Positions 36,930 through 44,474 of a stretch of DNA of 64,000 bases are shown one piece after another; position 1 is the first letter of the stretch; each line of letters begins with the position of its first letter. The notes under the pieces are model-generated. The model saw only the letters and a list, made by a program, of their open reading frames with translations, was not told the DNA's origin and made no database searches. The stretch lies in assembly GCA_025057455.1 (NCBI GenBank), contig JANWWY010000002.1:1-64000 (forward strand), given 5' to 3'. Source of the DNA: Aquificaceae bacterium. GTDB lineage: Bacteria > Aquificota > Aquificia > Aquificales > Aquificaceae. Both the position numbers and the translations under genes were made by a program.

Positions 36930-37420
36930 AAAAGATTTTCACACCCTATTCCTAAGTGCTGGTTTTTCCGTGCTTTTTAACCAGAGTTTTTCACATAGAA
37001 TTTCACATTTTGCCCAAGAAATTCACACCCTATGGGTAATTTTTACGACCAGAAAGAGGGAATTTCACACCCTGTTTTTAAATAGGGTTTTTCCCGAGAT
37101 TTTTCTGAAGAGGGTTTATATTTAAAAATCAAGAAAAAAGCCATACTTAGAACTATAGGGTGTGAAATTGTGAAAATCTTCTGAAGTTATTCATACTCAA
37201 AGACTTGAAGCATGTATAAAAACAAGAAATGACAAGGCTTTCTGATGGGGTGTGAAAATTCTTTTTCTGAAACCGTTGATAGTCAAGGCTTTCCTGTATG
37301 GGGTGTGAATTTCTTGGGGTCTATTATTATATATAAAGTGAAATAAAATATAAAAAAAAGAAAAGAGAAGAGAAGAAGAATAAGAGGAAGAAATTCACAT
37401 GTGAAAATTTCACACCCTAC
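36930..37420. other. Repeat-rich AT region with DnaA-box-like sites: candidate replication origin
   Basis: The 600 bp between YggS and bioB hold no gene. The 12-mer TTTCACACCCTA or a close variant occurs at 36937, 37021, 37063 and 37408 on the plus strand and at 37156, 37246 and 37299 on the minus strand. Shorter TTCACA copies lie at about 36990, 37002, 37170 and in the palindrome TTCACATGTGAA (37394-37405). Each contains TNCACA, the core of the DnaA box. Two direct repeats of about 30 bp (CAAGGCTTTC..TGATGGGGTGTGAA-like) start near 37232 and 37284. An AT-rich then purine-rich tract (37320-37393) lies beside the last sites and could unwind. The gene arrangement around it is convergent, which does not support an origin. 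Confidence 0.45.
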
Positions 37421-38415
37421 TCTGCGCTTACGAGTCTTTCAAGCTTTAAGTCTTCTAAAAGCTGGTAGTCCTTCTTTATATCCCTACCGGCTCTTGTTAG
37501 ATATCCTCCGACCATCATAGCGTTAGTCATAAGAACTGCCATGCCGTGAAAATCTCTTAGGTTTTGCTCTCTTCCACCGCATAGCCTTAGCTCAGCTTTT
37601 GGGTTTGTAAACCTAAACATGGCTATAATCTTTAGGGCTTCTAAAGGTGTCACTCCTGGGGCGTTTTGTAGCGGTGTGCCCTCAATAGGCATTAGGAAAT
37701 TTAGGGGAATAGAATCTACTTCCAGCTCCCTGTAAGTTAGTGCCAAGTCCACTCTGTCTTCGTTGGTTTCTCCCATGCCAAAGATACCACCACAGCAGGT
37801 AGAAAGCCCTACGGACTTAATTCTCTTTATGGTTTCATACCTATCTTTCCAAGAATGTGTGCTTACTATTTTAGGAAAGAAGTTTTCAGAAGCTTCAAGA
37901 TTGTGATTTACTCTTTTTACGCCAGCTTCCTTTAGCTTTTCAAGAGACTCTTCGTCTAGAGTTCCAGCGGAAACGCATACATTTATAGGAAGATTTTCCT
38001 TTTTTATTTCTTCAATTGCATCACATATCTTTTCTACCTCTTCCTTAGTGGCCGATTTTCCGCTTAATACCACACAGTACCTATTGGCTCCAAACTCTAC
38101 ACCTCTGTAAGCTCCTTCCACTATTTCGTCCTTTGGAACGAGGTTGTAAATGTTTATAGGTGTCTTGTATAGCTTTGACTGAGCACAGAATTTGCAATCT
38201 TCTGAACAGGCACCACTCTTGGCGTTAATTATGGAACAGAACTCCACCTTGTTGGACGGATGAAAATGGTTTTTTACCTTCTGAGCTAAGTAGGTGGCAA
38301 GAGCTACATATTCGTCTGGTATGTTTAAAATCCTTAGGGCTGTCTCTTTGTCTATGCGTTGGTAATTTATGGCTTTCTCCGCCACTTCAAACAAAAATAG
38401 CTCTACCCTATCCAT
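37417..38415 (-). CDS. bioB: Biotin synthase
   Basis: 332 residues. BioB inserts sulfur into dethiobiotin with radical SAM chemistry. The CX3CX2C motif is in SGACSEDCKFCAQS near residue 68. Further signatures are NRYCVVLSGKSATKEEV, NVCVSAGTLDEESLEKLKEAGVKRVNHNLEAS, TCCGGIFGMGET and LRLCGGREQNL. It starts with a clear ribosome site (AAGGAGGC). No other bio gene is nearby. Its stop codon is part of the last TTTCACACCCTA repeat of the intergenic cluster. Confidence 0.97.
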   Translation of the reverse strand: MDRVELFLFEVAEKAINYQRIDKETALRILNIPDEYVALATYLAQKVKNHFHPSNKVEFCSIINAKSGACSEDCKFCAQSKLYKTPINIYNLVPKDEIVEGAYRGVEFGANRYCVVLSGKSATKEEVEKICDAIEEIKKENLPINVCVSAGTLDEESLEKLKEAGVKRVNHNLEASENFFPKIVSTHSWKDRYETIKRIKSVGLSTCCGGIFGMGETNEDRVDLALTYRELEVDSIPLNFLMPIEGTPLQNAPGVTPLEALKIIAMFRFTNPKAELRLCGGREQNLRDFHGMAVLMTNAMMVGGYLTRAGRDIKKDYQLLEDLKLERLVSAE

Positions 38416-38446
38416 GTAAGCCTCCTTATAAAGGTTTTAAAGCAAG

Positions 38447-38662
38447 TTAAATATATATCTCCTGAGTCAGTTCACCTTGGTAATGGAGTCTATCCAGCAG
38501 AGCCTTGCCTCTAAGCGTGTTGAGGGGAATCTCAAACACCTTACCAGAAGAGGCAAAAACTCTTATATTTTCCCCGTCTATTTCTATTTTCTCGGGAGGC
38601 TTACCTTCTTCCGATAGTATTATATTTTTATAAGATAGGTCTTCCTTGACATAAACCTTCAT
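38447..38662 (-). CDS. Small hypothetical protein
   Basis: 71 residues, beta-rich in prediction (MKVYVKEDLSYKNIILSEEGKPPEKIEIDGENIRVFASSG split into short strands), no signal peptide, no recognised motif. It lies just upstream of bioB in the same direction, with 31 bp between, so it may share the transcript. Not assigned to a family. Confidence 0.6.
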   Translation of the reverse strand: MKVYVKEDLSYKNIILSEEGKPPEKIEIDGENIRVFASSGKVFEIPLNTLRGKALLDRLHYQGELTQEIYI

Positions 38663-38712
38663 GCTCTATAAGTTATGCTTTTTACTGGTTTTATGGATGA
38701 TAGGTTTATGTG

Positions 38713-39069
38713 ATGAGAGTCAAGTTTAGAATAGCAGTCTATAGTGCGGAAGGCAAAAAGCTGAACAGGGAAGATTTTATTACACGTAAAAGTGCTCTGC
38801 ACAGGGGTATAAGGTATGTGGTTGAATTTAAGTATCTTGAGGCTACCAAATGGCTCATGCTGGCACAGGACTGCATGGAAAAGTATTTACTCCTCGGACT
38901 TTTATACTTATCCTTGGGTCAAGAAAGGGAGGGTAGGGAGTTTTTAAAGGAGGCACAGAATCACCGTAGAATCACCGATTACCTTTTTTTAGTGGAAAAG
39001 CCAGAGGATGGACTAAAAATAATTATTGAAAAGCCAGAAGCCTTTTTGCCTGATTCTCTATTATCCTAG
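38713..39069 (+). CDS. Hypothetical protein, helical repeats
   Basis: 118 residues from ATG at 38713 (GTG at 38710 is an alternative). After a short beta part, the region KYLEATKWLMLAQDCMEKYLLLGLLYLSLGQEREGREFLKEA looks like one or two TPR-like helical hairpins. No signal peptide. It is divergent from the 71-residue gene and its last 47 bases run into the 3' end of the convergent VWA gene. A relation to the VWA/encapsulin genes is possible only by position. Confidence 0.6.
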   Translation: MRVKFRIAVYSAEGKKLNREDFITRKSALHRGIRYVVEFKYLEATKWLMLAQDCMEKYLLLGLLYLSLGQEREGREFLKEAQNHRRITDYLFLVEKPEDGLKIIIEKPEAFLPDSLLS

Positions 39070-40870
39070 TAAACACAAGAGGCAAGTCCGAAACATCCTT
39101 TATCTTTATGCCCGTAGTTTCAAAGTAGTAGTCCACATAGTTCTTTTCTTTTCCCACTCCTATACCCACTACGGGTGTGGTCGCCTTTATACGGTTGATT
39201 AGTCCTTTGAGTTCCTGACCTCTTAAGCCTTTGGTAGGCTCACCATCGGAGAAGACAATCATACAGCCCCTTACATGGTTTTTTATACAGTAGAGCTGAA
39301 GGTCTTCAAAAGAAAAGAGCATAACCTTTTCAAGGTTTGTACCACCCCCCAGAAGGTTAAAAAGTTCTACAATTCTCCACTTTATACTCCCGTAATCTTC
39401 CTGAAAATCTTTTAGCCTAAAGACTCTGTCGCTGAAAACGTCAATGGAAAAGGGCATCTTTAACGAGCTTATAACTTCGGAAAAGAGAAGTAAAGCCTCT
39501 ATAGCCTTTTTTATCTTGTCTTCTTTTTTCATAGAGGTGGAAACATCTATGATTAGCTTAAAAGCCAACTCTTTTTTTGTCTTTTCTTCTCTTCTTAGGT
39601 AGAACCTTCCTCTACCTATTGAAGCCTCTACGCTTATAGCTTTTGTGTTTAATCTTCTCCCGTAAAAGTGTTTCCCAGACCATAGCTCCTCTTCCTCTGG
39701 CATTAGACCCCTAAGTTTTCTCTTTAAAGCATCAATATAAGGTTTTACATTGGATAGAAGTCTTTGATAGACCCTAAACTCTTCCTTGTTTAGTCCATAA
39801 GCCCTTTCATAAAGTTTATCTTCTTTTGAATGCTCCCCTGAGGATTTTCTTAGTTGCATACTACCTGTGGAGGATGCTGTTTGTTCTTCCCAGCCTTTTA
39901 TCAAAAAGCTTAGAAAGCCCCTGTGCTCTATGTCCACCTCAAGGGTCTTGGGTAGGAAGTGCATTAAAAATTTCACATCCCTTTCTATCATGTCAAGATA
40001 CGACATCTGCTTTAGATAGTCCTTCATCCAGTCAGGCATGTTTTTTAGGCTCTTTAGTATATCTCTTCTTTCTACTTCCGGTATATCGACGGACCTTTTG
40101 TCCTTGTATTCCATGAGCAACTTTTGAAGATGGTCTGGTAGTTTTTTTAAAAGGTCTGTCATTATCCTGCCTTTGTGAGCATCTTTTCTTACCTTCCCCC
40201 TTGCTTCGTCAAGAAGTAAATCTATATAGTTCATTTCCTGAGCTTTTTCTATGTAAGCCATGTACTTACCCAGCAGGTCTTCCATAAGTATGTCGTATGC
40301 TTCTGAGTTCTTGGCGTTAAGGTATTCATAGAGAAGCTTTTCAACATCCCTTTGCAAGTTTCCGCTCCCCAACCAACCTTTAAGCAGACTAAGAGAGAAA
40401 AGATGATGTGGATAGTAGGTATCCACCATCCTAAGTATTTGTTGGTAGTTTTTCTGTAAGGAGGCTTGAGCTGACGGATGGCTGTCTATTATCCTTTGGT
40501 CGGTTTTCATGCTTTCAAGAACAGAATACAAAACAACAAAGGATGTGGGCGTAAAGCCAAACTTATAAAACTCCCTCTGTCCTAACCTCCAGAGGTATAG
40601 TTCTGTGCTAAATAGATACTCTATTTGGTGCCTTATGGTGTTTATGGCATCCTCTTCAGATGTTTGGGAGAGGTCTTGGATGGAAAAGACAACTCCGACT
40701 GGTCTTTTTACAGGCTCTGGGACCTCTTGAACCTCTCCCTTAGCCCACATTTCGGTAAGGGGCAAAAAACGAGTGTCATACCCTGCACCCCAACCCTCAT
40801 AACTTCCTCGAACTTCTATGTGGTACTCGTCAGAAAGGAGCTTTTCTATTACCTTCCATTTCTCCTTCAC
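39023..40870 (-). CDS. VWA-domain protein (CobT/NorD-like C-terminus), coupled to encapsulin
   Basis: 615 residues. The long N-terminal part (1-400) is helical and unassigned. The C-terminal 200 residues are a von Willebrand factor A domain with an intact MIDAS: LIIDVSTSMKKED, the Thr in GGGTNLEKV and VFSDGEPTKG. The layout resembles VWA partners of MoxR-type AAA+ ATPases (NorD, CobT), which help insert metals or activate enzymes, but no such ATPase is in the window. The gene starts in an ATGA overlap with the encapsulin stop, so translation of the two is coupled. No encapsulin targeting peptide is seen at its C-terminus (ending RLLAFQ). Confidence 0.85.
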   Translation of the reverse strand: MKEKWKVIEKLLSDEYHIEVRGSYEGWGAGYDTRFLPLTEMWAKGEVQEVPEPVKRPVGVVFSIQDLSQTSEEDAINTIRHQIEYLFSTELYLWRLGQREFYKFGFTPTSFVVLYSVLESMKTDQRIIDSHPSAQASLQKNYQQILRMVDTYYPHHLFSLSLLKGWLGSGNLQRDVEKLLYEYLNAKNSEAYDILMEDLLGKYMAYIEKAQEMNYIDLLLDEARGKVRKDAHKGRIMTDLLKKLPDHLQKLLMEYKDKRSVDIPEVERRDILKSLKNMPDWMKDYLKQMSYLDMIERDVKFLMHFLPKTLEVDIEHRGFLSFLIKGWEEQTASSTGSMQLRKSSGEHSKEDKLYERAYGLNKEEFRVYQRLLSNVKPYIDALKRKLRGLMPEEEELWSGKHFYGRRLNTKAISVEASIGRGRFYLRREEKTKKELAFKLIIDVSTSMKKEDKIKKAIEALLLFSEVISSLKMPFSIDVFSDRVFRLKDFQEDYGSIKWRIVELFNLLGGGTNLEKVMLFSFEDLQLYCIKNHVRGCMIVFSDGEPTKGLRGQELKGLINRIKATTPVVGIGVGKEKNYVDYYFETTGIKIKDVSDLPLVFTRIIENQAKRLLAFQ

Positions 40871-41715
40871 TTTTCACCTATTACCATTATAGAACCCGGT
40901 CTTTTTATCCTCGGTGCGACTATTTCCATAACTCTAAAGTGGTGCACCATGTTGGTAGATTCCACATAGGCAAGACTAAAGTCAAGGGCCACTACCAAGT
41001 CCATATTCTGGGGTCCTGCGGAGACCAGTATGGCTTTATTTTCTGGCACTATGGGCGTGTAATATACATCCGATACCAGCTTCTTTATCTGTTCTATTTC
41101 CAAAAGACCAGTGTTGTGGTATACCCTGTTTAGCTTGAAGTATTCCTTCGGGTTTAGAAGCAGGTGATAAGGTCCATAGAAGCCCTTTTCTGATAGTTTG
41201 CTTATAGCCAGGGACACGTCATTAAAGGCATTTCCGAGAACATCCCAATCACTCATAGACATGCTTTGCCTGCCTTCCACTGTAAGGAAGCCTTCAATAT
41301 CAAGCCTTGGATTTCCATGTATGATAAGCGTATCTTCCGCAACGGCTGTAGCAAAGGAAGCAGCGGATGCCTGAGAAGTCTCAATGGGTAGATTAAACTG
41401 CCTAAAGTATTCTAAGTCTCTCCAACTTATGGAGAAGGGTTTATATATGGTTGGAAGGGTTATGTGTTTTCTTCTGCCTGTTCTTACTGGTTCACAAGAC
41501 TCGCTTTCTTCTCCCGGTCTTACCTCACAGACGCCGGGCTCTACACCGAGGTATACATCGTAAGAAATAACCTGATGTCCTACGCCTATGGGTCCCACTA
41601 CGGGCATAAACCTCCTGCATATTAGCGTTTTCTTCGCTACTTCAATTATGGCATTCTCAAGTTGTGCCCACTCTTCAAAGGTGATGGGTGATTGGTCCCT
41701 TCCTAAGAAGTCCAT
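40867..41715 (-). CDS. Encapsulin shell protein (family 1, HK97 fold)
   Basis: 282 residues. Encapsulins self-assemble into icosahedral protein shells that hold a cargo enzyme. Family marks are the N-terminus MDFLGRDQSPITFEEWAQLE (compare MEFLKRSFAPLTEKQW of Thermotoga), the Glu-rich helix region DLEYFRQFNLPIE, EDTLIIHGNPRLDIEGFLTVEG, GFYGPYHLLLNPKEYFKLNR and the end VVALDFSLAYVESTNMVHHFRVMEIVAPRI. An insertion of about 20 residues with two cysteines (VCEVRPGEESESCEPVR) stands near residue 65, absent from the Thermotoga protein. Start has a ribosome site (AGGAGGTG). Cargo not identified: neighbours lack the usual C-terminal targeting peptide. Confidence 0.9.
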   Translation of the reverse strand: MDFLGRDQSPITFEEWAQLENAIIEVAKKTLICRRFMPVVGPIGVGHQVISYDVYLGVEPGVCEVRPGEESESCEPVRTGRRKHITLPTIYKPFSISWRDLEYFRQFNLPIETSQASAASFATAVAEDTLIIHGNPRLDIEGFLTVEGRQSMSMSDWDVLGNAFNDVSLAISKLSEKGFYGPYHLLLNPKEYFKLNRVYHNTGLLEIEQIKKLVSDVYYTPIVPENKAILVSAGPQNMDLVVALDFSLAYVESTNMVHHFRVMEIVAPRIKRPGSIMVIGEK

Positions 41716-41732
41716 TTTTACACCTCCTTATG

Positions 41733-42773
41733 CTAAATTATACGCCAGTACTCTTCAAAAGCTATCCAAGTTTTTGGAACTATTTCCTCCAAATTGTCCC
41801 ATCTTTTCATGTGTTTTTTTCTTTTTTCCGCTGCTCTCCACAGGCTATTTCCAAATATGTCCTGCGCCTCTTCCTCAAAGTCTTGTAAATCCCCATTAGC
41901 CAAAGCCTTCCCTGCCATACTGCCAGATAGCACCGCATTGGCTATGCCACCACCCGTTATTGGATGACAGAAGCCTCCGGCATCACCAACAAGAACCACT
42001 CTTCCTCTAACGAGGGGCAAAAGACCATCCGCAGGTATCCATCCACCTGTCCTTTTGATAACTCTTCCCTCTACAACACCTATGTTAATTAACTCCTCTA
42101 CAAACTTCTTTAGACTTTCCATCACATTTATGGGATATTCTGGGTCTATACCTACGCCCACGTTTGCCACGCTACCCTTTGGAAAAACCCACCCGTACCC
42201 GCCTGGTATGTAGTCTCTGAAGTATATGAGTAAATCCTTTAGTTTCTCTCTTAAGGGCATTGTGGCTTGTGCGGTAGTGAGAAAGTTTTCCGTAACTTTT
42301 CCCGTGAGTTTTGCCACCTTTGACCTAGGTCCGTCAGCACCTACGACAAAGTTAGCCTTTACGCCAAACACCGCTCTTGTGTCTATGTTTTCAAGCCATG
42401 CGTATCCGTCCTCGAAGCCCAAAAACCGAGTCCTTAACAGGATTTCTGTCCCCTTTTCCTGAGCCAAAAGTGCTATGTTGTAGTCAAACACTTCCCTGTT
42501 TAGCACAAAGCCCTCAGACCACATTTCTACTATCTGTCCCCAAGGTGTGTAATGAAGCATACTTTCTACACTTTGAGCTATAGCCTCTTGAGTGAAAAAC
42601 TCTCTAAACTGGTTGAAAAGTTGAAGGGGTACAAACTCCGCACATTGCACAGGCGTGCCTATTCTCCTTTTTATGTCTATGAGTAGAACCTTAAAGCCCC
42701 TTTTTGCAAGCTCGTAGGCACAGGTGGAGCCTGCCGGTCCTCCACCTACAATTAAGACGTCAACCTTTCTCAT
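41733..42773 (-). CDS. Geranylgeranyl reductase-family FAD oxidoreductase
   Basis: 346 residues. FAD-binding motif VLIVGGGPAGSTCAYELAKRGFKVLLID at the N-terminus and the second FAD motif GRVVLVGDAGGFCHPITGGGIANAVLSG place it in the GGR/ChlP-like family that saturates isoprenoid chains, with some members acting on other lipids or on quinones. The middle VVGADGPRSKVAKLTGK is also conserved. The substrate could be the isoprenoid tail of the respiratory quinone; this is inference. Overlaps the HU/IHF-like gene by 14 bp and precedes the encapsulin gene by 17 bp. Confidence 0.9.
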   Translation of the reverse strand: MRKVDVLIVGGGPAGSTCAYELAKRGFKVLLIDIKRRIGTPVQCAEFVPLQLFNQFREFFTQEAIAQSVESMLHYTPWGQIVEMWSEGFVLNREVFDYNIALLAQEKGTEILLRTRFLGFEDGYAWLENIDTRAVFGVKANFVVGADGPRSKVAKLTGKVTENFLTTAQATMPLREKLKDLLIYFRDYIPGGYGWVFPKGSVANVGVGIDPEYPINVMESLKKFVEELINIGVVEGRVIKRTGGWIPADGLLPLVRGRVVLVGDAGGFCHPITGGGIANAVLSGSMAGKALANGDLQDFEEEAQDIFGNSLWRAAEKRKKHMKRWDNLEEIVPKTWIAFEEYWRII

Positions 42774-43038
42774 TTTTTCTGCTTATGGTGCTAGATGCCC
42801 TAAATCCTATACTGAACCTCTCTTCCGCATAAATTTCTATGCCAGTCCTTGGGTTTTTTATAAACCTACCACCAAGCCTTTTTATTTTAAAGACTCCAAA
42901 ACCCCTAAGCTCAAGCCTTCCATTTTCCATTACCACATTTATAAGCTCTTCAAAGAAACTATCCACAAAATTCCTCGCCTCCTCTCTACTCAGATTAAAT
43001 TCCCTTCTAAGGCTTTCTATTAGGTCTGCTCTTTTCAT
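42760..43038 (-). CDS. HU/IHF-family DNA-binding protein
   Basis: 92 residues, standard length. It bends and packages DNA. The signature ELRGFGVFKIKRLGGRFIKNPRTGIEIYAEERFSIGFRAS carries the beta-arm with the intercalating Pro in RNPRTG-like context, nearer to the IHF/HimA type (NPRTG, not NPATG). The N-terminus KRADLIESLRREFNLSREEARNFVDSFFEELI is the dimer helix region. It is embedded between lptA and the reductase with overlaps on both sides, an unusual place for such a gene. Confidence 0.92.
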   Translation of the reverse strand: MKRADLIESLRREFNLSREEARNFVDSFFEELINVVMENGRLELRGFGVFKIKRLGGRFIKNPRTGIEIYAEERFSIGFRASSTISRKNEKG

Positions 43039-43465
43039 CCTTTTCCTCCACGTAAAAGGTCCTTACCCTTGAACCCTTACCTATGGCCAAAGCTTTGTCC
43101 TCTTTTCTGTAGTAGATTATCTTGTCCGCATCTACGAAGTTTTGACCTTCTTCTACCCTGGCTTTTCCTTCAAGGGTTATAACCTCATCTACAACATCGT
43201 ATAACATCCTGTCCGCAAAGCCTCTTCTGTTGCCTTCAACGTATTTTACATTGCCCTCTGCTTCTATAAGTTTTGCCTTTTTCTTTTCGTCCAAATAGAT
43301 TACGACCCTTTGAGCCGTCAGAAGGGCATTGCCCCTAGTCATTCTTACATTTCCCGTGTATATAATCTTGTCCCTTTCGTAGGTAAGACTGTCCGCCTCC
43401 CCAACTATAGGTTGTGCAAAGACAAAAATTGGAAAAAGCAGTAGAAGGATGGTCATTTTTTTCAT
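43007..43465 (-). CDS. lptA: Lipopolysaccharide transport periplasmic protein LptA
   Basis: 152 residues with a signal peptide (MTILLLLFPIFVFA). LptA bridges the periplasm in the Lpt machine and carries LPS to the outer membrane. The OstA/LptA beta-jellyroll pattern is visible: ADSLTYERDKIIYTGNVRMTRGNALLTAQRVVIYLDEKKKAKLIEAEGNVKYVEGNRRGFADRML, split into repeating strands. Preceded by lptC with a 4-bp overlap. Confidence 0.93.
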   Translation of the reverse strand: MKKMTILLLLFPIFVFAQPIVGEADSLTYERDKIIYTGNVRMTRGNALLTAQRVVIYLDEKKKAKLIEAEGNVKYVEGNRRGFADRMLYDVVDEVITLEGKARVEEGQNFVDADKIIYYRKEDKALAIGKGSRVRTFYVEEKDEKSRPNRKP

Positions 43466-43953
43466 TCCATAATCACCCTTGCCCTACTAATTATAACTTG
43501 CACAGGTCTAAGCTTTATTTGAAAGCCTGTACCTTCCACTCTGTTTTTTCCTTCCGTCAGAGTTATCTCGCCATCTCCACCAAACTCCCCCTCTTTTAGG
43601 TCCACGTACGCCTCTTTTGCGATTGCTGTAATGTCCTTTGAATGTAGTCTTATGCCTCCCAAGAGTTTTCCTTTCCCTGTAAACCTATCTATGTATGCCT
43701 CACCTGCCCATATGTGTGCATCCTCTGAAGTTAGTTCTACCCCAAAGAACCTTACATCTTTACCCACAACCTCTAAGGTTTTTCCTTTTATTGTCCACTC
43801 AATACCCTGTTTGCTATATGCCTTTATGGTCACGCCCTCTAACAGGTTAACCATCTCTTCTCTACCTTTTACCACCTTAAAATTGTCCACATAAACCCTT
43901 AATTGGTATGCTATAAATATTATGAATAGACTCAAAAAGAAAATTCTAAGCAT
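43462..43953 (-). CDS. lptC: LPS export ABC transporter periplasmic protein LptC
   Basis: 163 residues, one N-terminal transmembrane helix (LRIFFLSLFIIFIAYQLRVYV) and a beta-jellyroll domain. LptC passes LPS from the LptBFG transporter to LptA. LptC is poorly conserved; identification rests on size, topology, jellyroll-like strands (EWTIKGKTLEVVGKDVRFFGVELTSEDAHIWAGEAYID in repeats) and the position between kdsC and lptA, the usual bacterial order. Confidence 0.9.
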   Translation of the reverse strand: MLRIFFLSLFIIFIAYQLRVYVDNFKVVKGREEMVNLLEGVTIKAYSKQGIEWTIKGKTLEVVGKDVRFFGVELTSEDAHIWAGEAYIDRFTGKGKLLGGIRLHSKDITAIAKEAYVDLKEGEFGGDGEITLTEGKNRVEGTGFQIKLRPVQVIISRARVIME

Positions 43954-44467
43954 AGTAATGCTTTACCGCTTCTTCCCATTGTCCTCTTTGTTTTAACAAA
44001 AATTCTATGGCTTCCCTCACAGCTCCTTCTCCTCCCTTTGCTTTTGTAACGTAAATAGCGTGTCTCTTTAACTCTTCTGGTGAATCAGCCACCACCATGG
44101 GAAAACCTACCCTCCTTAACACGGGAAGGTCCACGTAGTCATCCCCCAGAAATGCCACATTTTCATACTTTAGAGATAGCCTGCCGAGAATCTCCTCCAG
44201 TATGGGCAGTTTATTGTTTAATCCTAAGTGTATTTCCTCTATGCCAAGCTCTTCAAGCCTGTTTATGAGTGCCAGACTTTTCCTTCCGGAGATTACGCCT
44301 ATCCTTATGTTTGCCCTCTGAGCCAGCTTAATGCCGAGACCGTCCTTGACGTTGAATACCTTTATCTCTTCACCCTGAGACGTATAGTACAGCCTGCCGT
44401 CCGTGAGAACACCGTCCACATCCAAGAGCAAAATTTTTACCCTCGTAGCCCTCTCTTTAATGTCCAT
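43946..44467 (-). CDS. kdsC: 3-deoxy-D-manno-octulosonate 8-phosphate phosphatase
   Basis: 173 residues, C0-type HAD phosphatase without a cap domain. KdsC removes phosphate from KDO 8-phosphate on the way to LPS inner core. Motif I is ILLLDVDGVLTDGRLYY, motif II IGVISGRKSLA, Lys region LGLNNKLPIL and motif IV FLGDDYVDLPVLRRVGFPMVVADSPEELK. It heads a run lptC-lptA, so the cluster supplies and exports LPS. Confidence 0.95.
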   Translation of the reverse strand: MDIKERATRVKILLLDVDGVLTDGRLYYTSQGEEIKVFNVKDGLGIKLAQRANIRIGVISGRKSLALINRLEELGIEEIHLGLNNKLPILEEILGRLSLKYENVAFLGDDYVDLPVLRRVGFPMVVADSPEELKRHAIYVTKAKGGEGAVREAIEFLLKQRGQWEEAVKHYYA

Positions 44468-44474
44468 CTTTTGT

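Noticed and set aside
36916-37125. ORF of 69 residues in the repeat region
   Set aside because: It is made of the translated repeats (FHTLFL) and has no ribosome site; the DNA repeats explain it.
36930-37420. CRISPR array
   Set aside because: Repeat units are 12 bp, occur in both orientations and are irregularly spaced, unlike CRISPR repeats of 24-37 bp.
37390-37420. Biotin operator (BirA site) for bioB
   Set aside because: The TTTCACACCCTA copies lie at the 3' end of bioB, not upstream of its start.
39023-40870. Complete MoxR-VWA pair
   Set aside because: No AAA+ MoxR-like ATPase gene is present in the neighbourhood.
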